A stretch of DNA of 64,000 nucleotides from Salmonella enterica subsp. arizonae. GTDB lineage: Bacteria > Pseudomonadota > Gammaproteobacteria > Enterobacterales > Enterobacteriaceae. The stretch spans positions 302,712 to 366,711 of the forward strand of contig NZ_VXJW01000004.1 in assembly GCF_008692845.1 (NCBI RefSeq), read 5' to 3'. The notes under the pieces are model-generated. The model ran no database searches and was not told the DNA's origin. It saw nothing but the letters and a program-made list of their open reading frames with translations. The position numbers and the translations under genes were made by a program. Below, in pieces: positions 14,189 through 25,484 of the stretch (positions are counted from its first letter, which is position 1; each line of letters begins with the position of its first letter).

Positions 14189-14980
14189 CTAGCGCGTTTT
14201 TTTACTTTTTTTACCGAACGCGTGCCAGGTTGCGGAAACGCTATTAAGGTGGGTTTGCAGAGCGCGATCCGCTTTATCCGGATCTCGCTGGCGAATAGCA
14301 TCAACGATTACGATATGCTGTTGATAACTGACATTATTATGTTCATGCAACTCGCGATCGGGAACACTTGGACGAGCGGCGATTAGCCAGTCCAGCAGAG
14401 CAACATGAATAGCCATAAAGATCGGGTTGCCGGGGATTTCAGCCAGCACCCGGTGAAACTCTACGTCCGAACGAATAAACAGCGCGTTGTCATCCAGCGA
14501 CTGGCTATTAATTTCCAACGCTTTCGTTAACAACGCGATCTGTTCGTCGGTGGCATGCTCCGCCGCATAGCGCACCAGGCTGGATTCAAAGAAAAGCCGT
14601 AGCTGTTCAAAGTGAGCGATGCCACCAGGGTGAGTAAGAAAATCTTTCGCCATCCCCGACAGTTCACTGATGATGGTATCGGCAGAGGGGCGCGAAACGC
14701 GGGCGCGCTCGCCGTTATTGATTTGCACCAGACCCTTACGCTTCAGCGCAGCTAACGCTTCACGCACGGAGGGACGTCCCACATTGAAGAAGGCCATTAA
14801 CTCACGTTCAGACGGTAGCTGTTCTCCCTCGCCAAACTCATGACGACGGATCATCTGCTCCAGCTCCTCCTCAACCATTTCAGACAGTTTTTTACGCGCC
14901 AGCGGACGGCGGCGCAAACTGTGCCCAATGGTTAACGGAGAATCCTCTGCTTGTGAATCAAATGCGTTCATAACGTCCAT
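14189..14980 (-). CDS. nanR: Transcriptional repressor NanR
   Basis: GntR-family (FadR subfamily) repressor of the sialic acid genes, 263 aa, relieved by Neu5Ac. The N-terminal winged helix-turn-helix spans about residues 28-98 ([20 protein letters not shown]), followed by the all-helical FCD effector domain with conserved metal-site residues (DVEFHRVLA, and H in [11 protein letters not shown]). It lies directly upstream of nanA in the same direction, with the operator in the gap. Confidence 0.96.
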   Translation of the reverse strand: MDVMNAFDSQAEDSPLTIGHSLRRRPLARKKLSEMVEEELEQMIRRHEFGEGEQLPSERELMAFFNVGRPSVREALAALKRKGLVQINNGERARVSRPSADTIISELSGMAKDFLTHPGGIAHFEQLRLFFESSLVRYAAEHATDEQIALLTKALEINSQSLDDNALFIRSDVEFHRVLAEIPGNPIFMAIHVALLDWLIAARPSVPDRELHEHNNVSYQQHIVIVDAIRQRDPDKADRALQTHLNSVSATWHAFGKKSKKTR

Positions 14981-15056
14981 TCATGAAGGATCGGTGGCAA
15001 ATAATAGCGAACTTATCGTATCACAGCTTTAAAAGATGGGTGAACCCGCGAAGTAA

Positions 15057-15087
15057 CCAAAACAAAACAGGCCCTTTTGGGCCTGTT
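15057..15087 (-). terminator. Terminator of sspAB
   Basis: A 9-bp perfect stem (AACAGGCCC / GGGCCTGTT) with a TTTT loop follows the sspB stop on the minus strand and is trailed by a T-rich tract (GTTTTGTTTT). This is a standard intrinsic terminator. Confidence 0.85.
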
Positions 15088-15089
15088 GA

Positions 15090-15590
15090 TTATTTTACCA
15101 CGCGCAACGCCGGACGTCCGCCACGCGGTGGCGGCGGCTCGTCATCAGGACTGCTGTCGTCATCGTGGTCAGGCTTATCGCCGTCAATGACGGACATCAC
15201 GGTCTCGCTTTCCGCGCCTGCGGTTTGGTCATCATCATTTAAGCTGACCACGCCTTCATCATAGGCGGCTTCCGGCTCAAACATGGTACCCGCGCCGTTT
15301 TCACGGGCGTAAATCGCCAGCACCGCAGCCAAAGGCACAGAAACCTGACGGGGAACGCCGCCGAAGCGCGCATTAAAGCGCACCTCATCATTAGACAACT
15401 CCAGATTACCTACCGCACGCGGCGCGATATTGAGGACGATTTGCCCGTCGCGCGCATATTCCATAGGGACATGCACGCCAGGCAGCATCACATCCACCAC
15501 CAGATGCGGGGTCAATTGGTTATCTAATAACCACTCGTAGAAAGCGCGCAACAGATAGGGACGACGCGGCGTCAACTGTGACAAATCCAT
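15090..15590 (-). CDS. sspB: ClpXP adaptor SspB
   Basis: Specificity-enhancing adaptor (166 aa) that binds ssrA-tagged peptides and delivers them to ClpXP. The folded peptide-binding domain fills residues 1-115 (MDLSQLTPRRPYLLRAFYEW start). A long acidic linker follows, and the C-terminal ClpX-docking tail RGGRPALRVVK is intact. It begins 5 bp after sspA, forming the sspAB operon induced by starvation. Confidence 0.97.
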   Translation of the reverse strand: MDLSQLTPRRPYLLRAFYEWLLDNQLTPHLVVDVMLPGVHVPMEYARDGQIVLNIAPRAVGNLELSNDEVRFNARFGGVPRQVSVPLAAVLAIYARENGAGTMFEPEAAYDEGVVSLNDDDQTAGAESETVMSVIDGDKPDHDDDSSPDDEPPPPRGGRPALRVVK

Positions 15591-15595
15591 ACAGA

Positions 15596-16234
15596 TTAAC
15601 CCCGACCGAGGCGCATTTCACGTTCAGCTTCGGTTAAGGAAGCCAGAAAAGAGTCACGTTCAAAAACGCGGGTCATATAGCCTTTCAGCTCTTTTGCCCC
15701 TGCGCCGCTGAATTCAATACCCAACTGCGGTAAACGCCACAGCAGCGGCGCCAGGTAGCAGTCAACCAGGCTGAATTCGTCGCTCAGGAAATACGGTTTC
15801 TGACCAAATACCGGCGCAATCGCCAGCAGCTCTTCGCGCAGTTGTTTACGCGCAGAGTCGGCCTCGGAAGCAGACCCGTTTACGATGACGTTCATCAGCG
15901 TATACCAGTCTTTTTCAATACGGTGCATGTACAGACGGCTTTCACCGCGAGCGACCGGATAAACCGGCATGAGCGGCGGATGAGGGAAACGCTCATCCAG
16001 ATATTCCATAATGATGCGAGATTCCCACAGGGTCAGCTCACGATCCACCAGTGTCGGAACGCTTTGATTCGGGTTGAGGTCAATCAGATCCTGAGGTGGA
16101 TTGTCCTTTTCCACGTGTTCGATCTCAAAACTAACACCCTTTTCAGCCAGCACAATGCGGACCTGATGGCTATAGATGTCAGTAGGACCAGAAAACAGCG
16201 TCATTACCGAACGTTTGTTGGCAGCGACAGCCAT
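15596..16234 (-). CDS. sspA: Stringent starvation protein A
   Basis: RNA polymerase-associated protein with a glutathione-S-transferase fold (212 aa) that helps starvation and acid responses, partly by lowering H-NS levels. The N-terminal thioredoxin-like half (LFSGPTDIYSHQVRIVLAEK; NQSVPTLVDRELTLWES) and the helical C-terminal half are complete. Family members lack GST activity. First gene of sspAB. Confidence 0.97.
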   Translation of the reverse strand: MAVAANKRSVMTLFSGPTDIYSHQVRIVLAEKGVSFEIEHVEKDNPPQDLIDLNPNQSVPTLVDRELTLWESRIIMEYLDERFPHPPLMPVYPVARGESRLYMHRIEKDWYTLMNVIVNGSASEADSARKQLREELLAIAPVFGQKPYFLSDEFSLVDCYLAPLLWRLPQLGIEFSGAGAKELKGYMTRVFERDSFLASLTEAEREMRLGRG

Positions 16235-16546
16235 GAAAACCTCCAGGTATATTCAGAATTTTTACTGCTACCAGCCACAGCGTGACCAGCCAGATATTAT
16301 GTTACCCAAGGCGAAAAAGGTCATCATTGTTCAAAAACGAGACAAAAATGAACGTTCCCCGCTATTTGGGCAGAAAATTGGATGATAGTTTACCAGATTT
16401 TGTAACCTTTGGGGTGAGTCGATTCTGGAATTGGGGAAAAAGAGACGATAAACCGCATTTCATCGTGACAGATAAATGCATCGCCCATAAAAAAACCCGC
16501 CGAAGCGGGTTTTTCGCTAACAGTTGTCTGCCGAAGCAGAAACCCA
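16235..16546. other. Non-coding gap sspA-rpsI
   Basis: These 312 bp hold the rpsI terminator (16489-16515) and, on the sspA side, the presumed minus-strand sspA promoter and leader. Short reading frames here are not supported: they have no recognisable protein and run across the terminator. Confidence 0.6.
16489..16515 (-). terminator. Terminator of rplM-rpsI
   Basis: Stem ACCCGC / GCGGGT with flanking A and T runs (plus strand AAAAAAACCCGCC...GCGGGTTTTT) gives an intrinsic terminator for the minus-strand ribosomal protein operon, 32 bp after the rpsI stop. Confidence 0.88.
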
Positions 16547-16942
<396 letters not shown>

Positions 16943-16954
16943 CTATAATCCCGA

Positions 16955-17683
<729 letters not shown>

Positions 17684-18808
17684 CTACGGCATATGCTCCC
17701 GCTTGAGGTACTCCTCACTCTGCATCTCTTGCAGGCGCGACAGACAGCGCTGAAATTCAAACTTGAGCCGCTCCCCCTGATAAATTTCATATAGCGGCGC
17801 GGCGGCGTTGACCACAAGCTTAACGTGGCGCTCGTAAAACTCATCCACCAGCGCAATAAAGCGGCGCGCTTCGCTCTCCATCAGAGGCGTCATGACTGGC
17901 ACGTCAAACAGCAGAACGGTGTGAAATAGCCTTGAGAGCGCAATGTAATCATGCTGGCTGCGGGCCTCGACGCACAAAGTAGCGAAAGAGACCGCTAACG
18001 TTTGGTTTTCAACGCCCAGAGTGGATAAAGGACGATGATTGATTTCCAGCGTCGGGACGTGCTCTCGCCTGGCCCCCGCTAACGCCAGCCACAGTTTATC
18101 CATTTGCCGCCGGGTTTCATCATTAAGCGGCGTTAGCCATAAATGGGCCTGAGTCAGCGTGCGCAGCCGGTAATCGACGCCGGCATCCACATTCATAATA
18201 TCGCAGTGCTGTTTGATGGCATCGATAGCCGGCAGGAAGCGGGCGCGTTGCAAACCGTTGCGGTAGAGTTCATCCGGCGGAATATTGGACGTTGCGACCA
18301 GAGTAATGCCGCGTGCGAACAGAGCTTTCATTAAACCGCCCAGCAGCATCGCATCGGTAATATCAGAGACGAAAAATTCATCGAAACACAGTACGTCCGT
18401 CCCGGCTTTAAACCGGTCGGCAATAGTGTCCAACGGATCGCTTTGTCCCTGTAGCGCGGTGAGTTCTTCATGCACGCGCAGCATAAAACGATGAAAATGC
18501 AGGCGCAGTTTTCGCTCGCCAGGCAGGCTATGGTAGAAGAGATCCATGAGCCAGGTTTTGCCGCGACCCACGCCGCCCCACATATACAGCCCGCGAACCG
18601 GTATTTGCGCGTCCGGTTCGTTTTTACCTAATAGTTTCCCCAGTCGCGCTATCAGCCCGCCAGACGGCGTGGCTGCCGATTTTTTCGCGGTGAGCTCCTG
18701 ATAAATGATTTCCAGACGGTTGGCCGCCTCTTTCTGTACGTCGTCAGGCTGATGGGTACCTTCGTTGAGTGCCTGGAGATAACGCGATGTAGGGGAAAAG
18801 ATTTGCAT
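17684..18808 (-). CDS. zapE: Cell division ATPase ZapE
   Basis: AFG1-like ATPase (374 aa; E. coli 375) that associates with the FtsZ ring during late division and under low oxygen or heat stress. Walker A is at residues 78-85 (GGVGRGKT), Walker B at VLCFDEFF, and a sensor segment at TLVATSNIPP. It is divergent from zapG, another division/envelope factor, across about 190 bp. Confidence 0.96.
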   Translation of the reverse strand: MQIFSPTSRYLQALNEGTHQPDDVQKEAANRLEIIYQELTAKKSAATPSGGLIARLGKLLGKNEPDAQIPVRGLYMWGGVGRGKTWLMDLFYHSLPGERKLRLHFHRFMLRVHEELTALQGQSDPLDTIADRFKAGTDVLCFDEFFVSDITDAMLLGGLMKALFARGITLVATSNIPPDELYRNGLQRARFLPAIDAIKQHCDIMNVDAGVDYRLRTLTQAHLWLTPLNDETRRQMDKLWLALAGARREHVPTLEINHRPLSTLGVENQTLAVSFATLCVEARSQHDYIALSRLFHTVLLFDVPVMTPLMESEARRFIALVDEFYERHVKLVVNAAAPLYEIYQGERLKFEFQRCLSRLQEMQSEEYLKREHMP

Positions 18809-19000
18809 AATGTTATTGTTATTCCTTGAAAATCGGTGGGCCGTCGTTCATGGCTGACGAAAAAAAGGCCGTTCTACACTACGCGATATGCTGTCGGGAT
18901 TCCACTTCTACGGAATTAGCGGTTATAGTGACATAATCAGGCGCGGGCATGGAGCCTGGAGCCAACACCCTACGGAAACATAAGACAACGGGAGATGTTC

Positions 19001-19399
19001 ATGACCTGGGAATATGCGCTAATTGGATTAGTCGTCGGTATCATCATTGGTGCCGTGGCCATGCGTTTTGGTAATCGTAAATTACGTCAACAGCAGGCAT
19101 TGCAGTACGAACTGGAAAAAAACAAAGCTGAGCTGGAAGAGTACCGTGAAGAGCTGGTTAGCCACTTTGCCCGCAGCGCGGAATTGCTGGATACCATGGC
19201 GCATGATTACCGCCAGCTATATCAGCATATGGCGAAAAGCTCCAGCAGCCTGCTGCCGGAAATGTCTGCGGAGTCGAATCCGTTCCGTAACCGTCTGGCG
19301 GAGTCTGAAGCGAGCAACGATCAGGCGCCGGTACAAATGCCGCGTGACTATTCAGAAGGCGCGTCTGGCCTGTTGCGTAACGGCGCAAAGCGCGATTAA
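19001..19399 (+). CDS. zapG: Z-ring/envelope-associated protein ZapG (YhcB, DUF1043)
   Basis: Inner-membrane protein of 132 aa with one N-terminal membrane helix (about residues 4-22), a coiled-coil region (roughly 25-90) and a polar tail ending GASGLLRNGAKRD. E. coli YhcB/ZapG links division, cell-wall and lipid synthesis. ATG 19001 is preferred over ATG 18995, because the ACGGGAG ribosome site ends at 18994, leaving 6 bp to 19001 but none to 18995. Confidence 0.93.
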   Translation: MTWEYALIGLVVGIIIGAVAMRFGNRKLRQQQALQYELEKNKAELEEYREELVSHFARSAELLDTMAHDYRQLYQHMAKSSSSLLPEMSAESNPFRNRLAESEASNDQAPVQMPRDYSEGASGLLRNGAKRD

Positions 19400-19423
19400 T
19401 CGCGCGCCGTTAAGAAATTTTTC

Positions 19424-19442
19424 GGGCGCATCGCTTGCGCCC
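19424..19442. terminator. Hairpin after zapG
   Basis: A 7-bp perfect stem (GGGCGCA / TGCGCCC) 25 bp past the zapG stop, followed by pyrimidines but no clear U run. It is a weak terminator candidate. Confidence 0.35.
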
Positions 19443-19554
19443 CTCTCTATCTTTCCTGTCCCAGCTATTATCATTGTTACCAGGCTGAAAATTCAATAAC
19501 ATCCATCTGTTTTGAATTATCTATCCTTTCATTCAAGGTACGAGAGCAGCATCC

Positions 19555-20922
19555 ATGAAAAAACACACCCAGCTTTTAAGTGCATTAGCGTTAAGTGTCG
19601 GGTTAACTCTTTCGACGCCGTTTCCAGCCCTTGCATCGATACCAGGCCAGGTGCCAGGCCAGGCGGCGCTGCCAAGCCTTGCCCCTATGCTGGAAAAAGT
19701 GCTGCCTGCTGTCGTCAGCGTGAAAGTCGAGGGGACCGCCACCCAGAGCCAAAAAGTGCCGGAGGAGTTTAAAAAATTCTTTGGCGAGGAGCTGCCCGAC
19801 CAGCCTTCCCAACCGTTTGAAGGACTTGGTTCCGGGGTGATTATCGATGCCGCGAAAGGCTATGTATTAACTAATAATCATGTGATAAATCAGGCGCAGA
19901 AGATCAGCATCCAGCTGAATGACGGACGCGAGTTCGACGCGAAACTTATCGGCGGCGACGACCAGAGCGATATCGCTCTGCTACAAATTCAGAATCCCAG
20001 CCAGTTAACACAAATAGCGATCGCCGATTCCGACAAACTTCGCGTCGGCGATTTCGCCGTTGCGGTCGGTAATCCGTTTGGTCTGGGGCAAACCGCCACT
20101 TCCGGGATCATTTCAGCGCTGGGACGCAGCGGGCTGAATCTGGAAGGGCTTGAGAACTTTATTCAAACCGATGCCTCCATTAACCGCGGCAACTCCGGCG
20201 GCGCGCTGCTTAACGTGAACGGCGAGCTGATCGGGATTAATACCGCGATCCTCGCGCCAGGGGGCGGGAGCATCGGCATCGGCTTTGCTATTCCTTCTAA
20301 CATGGCTCAGACGCTGGCGCAGCAATTAATTCAATTCGGCGAAATCAAACGCGGATTGCTGGGCATTAAAGGCACTGAAATGACCGCCGATATCGCTAAG
20401 GCGTTTAAACTGAACGTTCAGCGCGGCGCTTTTGTCAGTGAGGTTTTACCCAATTCTGGTTCGGCGAAGGCCGGTGTAAAATCCGGAGACGTGATTATTA
20501 GTCTTAACGGTAAGCCGCTAAATAGCTTTGCCGAACTGCGTTCACGTATCGCCACCACCGAACCGGGCACAAAAGTGAAACTGGGTCTGCTGCGCGGTGG
20601 CAAGCCGCTGGAGGTAGAAGTCACACTGGATTCCAATACCTCCTCTTCCGCCAGCGCCGAAATGATCGCCCCGGCGTTGCAGGGCGCGACGCTGAGCGAC
20701 GGACAACTGAAAGACGGGACGAAAGGCGTTAAAATTGATAGCGTCGAAAAAAGTAGTCCCGCCGCGCAGGCCGGTTTGCAAAAAGATGATGTTATCATCG
20801 GCGTTAACCGCGATCGCATCAGATCTATCGCCGAAATGCGCAAAGTGATGGCGGCGAAAGCGTCTATCATTGCCCTTCAGGTAATACGCGGCAACGAGAA
20901 CATTTATCTATTGCTGCGCTAA
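19555..20922 (+). CDS. degQ: Periplasmic serine endoprotease DegQ
   Basis: HtrA-family protease and chaperone (455 aa) acting on misfolded periplasmic proteins. A cleavable signal peptide ends at ALA (residue 27). The catalytic triad H109 (TNNHV), D139 (QSDIALL) and S214 (RGNSGGA) sits at the E. coli DegQ positions, and two PDZ domains fill the C-terminal 200 residues. degS follows 92 bp downstream in the same direction; a strong hairpin lies between them. Confidence 0.98.
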   Translation: MKKHTQLLSALALSVGLTLSTPFPALASIPGQVPGQAALPSLAPMLEKVLPAVVSVKVEGTATQSQKVPEEFKKFFGEELPDQPSQPFEGLGSGVIIDAAKGYVLTNNHVINQAQKISIQLNDGREFDAKLIGGDDQSDIALLQIQNPSQLTQIAIADSDKLRVGDFAVAVGNPFGLGQTATSGIISALGRSGLNLEGLENFIQTDASINRGNSGGALLNVNGELIGINTAILAPGGGSIGIGFAIPSNMAQTLAQQLIQFGEIKRGLLGIKGTEMTADIAKAFKLNVQRGAFVSEVLPNSGSAKAGVKSGDVIISLNGKPLNSFAELRSRIATTEPGTKVKLGLLRGGKPLEVEVTLDSNTSSSASAEMIAPALQGATLSDGQLKDGTKGVKIDSVEKSSPAAQAGLQKDDVIIGVNRDRIRSIAEMRKVMAAKASIIALQVIRGNENIYLLLR

Positions 20923-20932
20923 CCCTGTCTTA

Positions 20933-20966
20933 AACCGGGCATCAGCCTGCGATGTGATGTCCGGTT
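20933..20966. other. Stem-loop between degQ and degS
   Basis: A 12-bp stem (AACCGGGCATCA / TGATGTCCGGTT, one G-U pair) with a 10-base loop starts 11 bp after the degQ stop. It has no U tract, so it may mark a processing or stability element, or a partial terminator separating degQ from degS expression. Confidence 0.55.
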
Positions 20967-21014
20967 AACTCATGGTATGCTGCTGCCGTTCCCTTTTTTA
21001 ACGACGCCTCCATC

Positions 21015-22082
21015 ATGTTTGTGAAGCTTTTACGTTCAGTCGCAATAGGTTTAATTGTCGGCGCTATTCTGTTGGCCGTCATGCCTTCTTTGCGCAAAAT
21101 TAATCCTATCGCCGTCCCGCAATTCGACAGTACCGATGAGACGCCAACCAGCTATAATTTTGCGGTTCGCCGCGCCGCGCCTGCCGTCGTCAATGTCTAT
21201 AACCGCAGTATGAACAGTACCGCGCATAATCAACTGGAGATTCGCACTCTGGGCTCCGGCGTGATCATGGATCAACGCGGTTACATTATTACCAATAAGC
21301 ACGTTATTAACGATGCCGATCAGATTATCGTCGCGCTACAGGATGGCCGCGTGTTTGAGGCTCTGCTGGTTGGCTCCGATTCGCTTACCGATCTGGCGGT
21401 GCTGAAGATCAACGCCACAGGCGGGCTGCCTACCATCCCTATGAATACGAAGCGCACGCCGCATATTGGCGACGTCGTACTGGCTATCGGCAACCCGTAT
21501 AATCTGGGGCAGACCATCACCCAGGGGATTATCAGCGCAACAGGGCGTATCGGCCTGAACCCGACGGGGCGGCAGAATTTTCTCCAGACCGACGCCTCGA
21601 TTAACCACGGTAATTCCGGCGGCGCGCTGGTCAACTCGTTAGGCGAACTGATGGGGATCAACACCCTCTCTTTCGATAAGAGCAACGATGGCGAAACGCC
21701 GGAAGGCATTGGTTTTGCGATCCCCTTCCAGCTAGCCACTAAAATTATGGATAAGCTGATCCGCGACGGTCGCGTGATTCGCGGCTATATCGGTATTGGC
21801 GGACGAGAAATCGCGCCGTTGCATGCGCAGGGTAGCGGCATGGACCCGATTCAGGGCATTGTGATTAATGAAGTCACGCCTAACGGCCCCGCCGCGCTTG
21901 CCGGTATTCAGGTTAACGATCTGATTATTTCGGTCAATAATAAACCGGCCGTATCCGCGCTGGAGACGATGGATCAGGTGGCGGAAATCCGTCCGGGCTC
22001 CGTCATTCCAGTCGTGGTAATGCGGGATGATAAGCAGCTCACGTTCCAGGTGACGGTGCAGGAATACCCGGCGACCAATTGA
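21015..22082 (+). CDS. degS: Site-1 protease DegS
   Basis: Membrane-anchored periplasmic protease (355 aa) that senses unfolded outer-membrane porins with its PDZ domain and makes the first cut in RseA, starting the sigma-E response. The N-terminal anchor helix is about residues 5-23, with the triad H96 (TNKHV), D126 (LTDLAVL) and S201 (HGNSGGA), then one PDZ domain. All key positions agree with E. coli. Confidence 0.98.
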   Translation: MFVKLLRSVAIGLIVGAILLAVMPSLRKINPIAVPQFDSTDETPTSYNFAVRRAAPAVVNVYNRSMNSTAHNQLEIRTLGSGVIMDQRGYIITNKHVINDADQIIVALQDGRVFEALLVGSDSLTDLAVLKINATGGLPTIPMNTKRTPHIGDVVLAIGNPYNLGQTITQGIISATGRIGLNPTGRQNFLQTDASINHGNSGGALVNSLGELMGINTLSFDKSNDGETPEGIGFAIPFQLATKIMDKLIRDGRVIRGYIGIGGREIAPLHAQGSGMDPIQGIVINEVTPNGPAALAGIQVNDLIISVNNKPAVSALETMDQVAEIRPGSVIPVVVMRDDKQLTFQVTVQEYPATN

Positions 22083-22112
22083 TATTTTCTGCGTCGTTAA
22101 GCAGGAAGGGAT

Positions 22113-22143
22113 AAAAAAACCGGAGTCAGCTCCGGTTTTTTTT
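22113..22143. terminator. Bidirectional terminator degS/mdh
   Basis: The stem ACCGGAG / CTCCGGT with a TCAG tetraloop is flanked by an A run on the left and eight T on the right, so it can end transcription from degS (plus) and mdh (minus). Confidence 0.9.
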
Positions 22144-22158
22144 ATAGCAACCCATGGC

Positions 22159-23982
<1,824 letters not shown>

Positions 23983-23991
23983 CTCCCATTT

Positions 23992-24025
23992 CCTCCGTCG
24001 TTGTACGGCGGAGGCACCTTTTATC
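23992..24025 (+). terminator. Terminator of argR
   Basis: Stem CCTCCGTCG / CGGCGGAGG (one G-U pair) with a 5-base loop, followed by a short T run, 10 bp after the argR stop. Confidence 0.65.
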
Positions 24026-24290
24026 CTCTCTCCTGTCTGCGTTCCCTGTATAGCTATATTTTGGCAAATCATGCCCTAAAGCATTCACCCCATGAATATC
24101 AAATCAAAAAAACGCACAAAATGTTAATTTTTTTAATCTATTGATTTTATTTAATTTTCTAAAGAATAGCGGCGAAAAACAGCATTTTTAATTCCATGAA
24201 GTTATAAAAAATAACTCCTTTAACGTTTATAAAAAGAAGAAACAATTAGCGTGGTATTAATTAATTGCGTGATTAGTGTATACTTAATTT

Positions 24291-24306
24291 TGTGATGAGG
24301 GTCACA
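24291..24306. promoter_or_regulatory. Consensus CRP site upstream of yhcN
   Basis: TGTGATGAGGGTCACA has all ten defined bases of the CRP half-sites (TGTGA-N6-TCACA). It is centred about 49 bp before the yhcN start codon, so CRP could act either as an activator or a promoter-blocking repressor depending on the start site, which I cannot fix. Confidence 0.75.
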
Positions 24307-24347
24307 AAACAAAGACCCCAGTAACGGAATTCGACGAGGTAAAAATC

Positions 24348-24611
24348 ATGAAAATTAAAACCACTATTGCAACATTAAGTATTCTGTCCGTTCTCTCTTT
24401 TGGCGCTTTCGCTGCAGAACCTATCAGCGCAGAGCAAGCGCAAAACCGTGAAGCGATCGGATCGGTTTCGGTCAGCGCTATCGGCTCATCTCCTATGGAT
24501 ATGAACGCCATGCTGAGTAAAAAAGCGGATAAACAAGGCGCCACGGCCTACCACATTACCGAAGCGCGTAGCGGCAGCCACTGGCACGCCACTGCCGAAC
24601 TGTACAAATAA
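24348..24611 (+). CDS. yhcN: YhcN, periplasmic stress protein (DUF1471/BhsA family)
   Basis: Small secreted protein (87 aa) with a signal peptide ending FGAFA (residue 22) and one DUF1471 domain (IGSVSVSAIGSSPMDM; ending HWHATAELYK). E. coli YhcN is linked to cytoplasmic-acid and peroxide stress. An almost parallel paralogue follows 103 bp downstream, so the pair is a tandem duplication. A consensus CRP box precedes it. Confidence 0.95.
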   Translation: MKIKTTIATLSILSVLSFGAFAAEPISAEQAQNREAIGSVSVSAIGSSPMDMNAMLSKKADKQGATAYHITEARSGSHWHATAELYK

Positions 24612-24714
24612 AATTCACCTGCCATCGCATATAACGTGTCGTTACTTCGCGGATATATCGCATAAGAAAAGCCCTTTAGTCCGCGAGGTTGCCCCTATAA
24701 AGGAATAAAAAACT

Positions 24715-24981
24715 ATGAAAACGAAATACATTATCGCATCACTCGGCCTGGCCACTCTACTCTCTTTCGGCGCAAATGCCGCAGTACATCAGGTTAACGC
24801 AGAACAGGCGAAAAACCTGCAACCGATGGGCACCATTTCCGTATCTCAGATTGGCAGTACGCCAATGGATATGCGCCAGGAGCTCGTCGCTAAAGCCGAA
24901 AAAGCAGGCGCTAATAGCTATCGCATTATCGAATTAAACGAAGGTGATAACTGGCACGCCACCGCCGAGTTGTATAAATAG
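24715..24981 (+). CDS. Second YhcN-like periplasmic protein (DUF1471)
   Basis: 88-aa paralogue of YhcN: signal peptide ending GANA, then a DUF1471 domain sharing the blocks MGTISVSQIGSTPMDM and NWHATAELYK. It differs enough from YhcN (about half the mature residues) to be an old duplication. Its own AAAGGA ribosome site lies 8 bp before ATG. E. coli K-12 has a single yhcN at this locus. Function is not known; stress or biofilm roles are suggested only by family membership. Confidence 0.93.
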   Translation: MKTKYIIASLGLATLLSFGANAAVHQVNAEQAKNLQPMGTISVSQIGSTPMDMRQELVAKAEKAGANSYRIIELNEGDNWHATAELYK

Positions 24982-25007
24982 ACCCTCGTCGTCTAACCCG
25001 ACGACTT

Positions 25008-25032
25008 GCCCCCGCCTGTTGGGGGCTTTTTT
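25008..25032. terminator. Terminator of the yhcN pair
   Basis: GCCCCC / GGGGGC stem with a short loop followed by six T, 27 bp after the second yhcN-like stop. Good intrinsic terminator for plus-strand transcripts. Confidence 0.88.
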
Positions 25033-25040
25033 ATGGCATT

Positions 25041-25313
25041 TCAATGCCGGACATTAAACCGTAGCCGCCCCTCCAGCTCTTCTTCCGCCTCATCAAAGAG
25101 TAAAATTAGCGCCCCGTAGCGTCTGCGCAGCTTATCAGGTAGATGAACGAACTCAATCTCCAGCGGTAAGGGTAAGACATCGCTTATTACCGCATCCCAT
25201 AATGAATCAAGATCGCTCACTTTCTCACTGGCAAGGCCAAACGTCTGCGTAAACTCGCGATAAAAATCGCTTTGGTTTTTAATATCATCAAAATCAAATG
25301 TATAGACATTCAT
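25041..25313 (-). CDS. yhcO: Barstar-like protein YhcO
   Basis: 90-aa protein of the barstar (ribonuclease inhibitor) family. The conserved segment [19 protein letters not shown] is clear. No barnase-type nuclease is seen nearby, so it is an orphan as in E. coli; target unknown. Confidence 0.9.
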   Translation of the reverse strand: MNVYTFDFDDIKNQSDFYREFTQTFGLASEKVSDLDSLWDAVISDVLPLPLEIEFVHLPDKLRRRYGALILLFDEAEEELEGRLRFNVRH

Positions 25314-25484
25314 AGCCAGCTATCATCCCCGACAGACAATTGTCTGTTTTACTACAAAGCATCATTATGTAGAGGTTTCAATTCCAGAAATGTTTTCAGT
25401 CCCGGAGCACTCTTGCGCTGTTTTTGTATCTCAAATAAGTATAGACATAAAAAAACCCACGCTTTTAGCATCGGTTCTTGTGAA

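Larger units (their letters stand above)
23983..24347. other. Non-coding gap argR-yhcN
   Basis: The 365-bp gap contains the argR terminator hairpin, an AT-rich stretch of about 200 bp (24090-24290), and a consensus CRP box shortly before yhcN. No coding frame is supported. The AT-rich part would suit H-NS binding, which is inference. Confidence 0.6.

Noticed and set aside
25041..25313. yhcO as part of a toxin-immunity pair
   Set aside because: Barstar-like, but no barnase-type nuclease or polymorphic toxin gene is adjacent; it is an orphan in E. coli as well.
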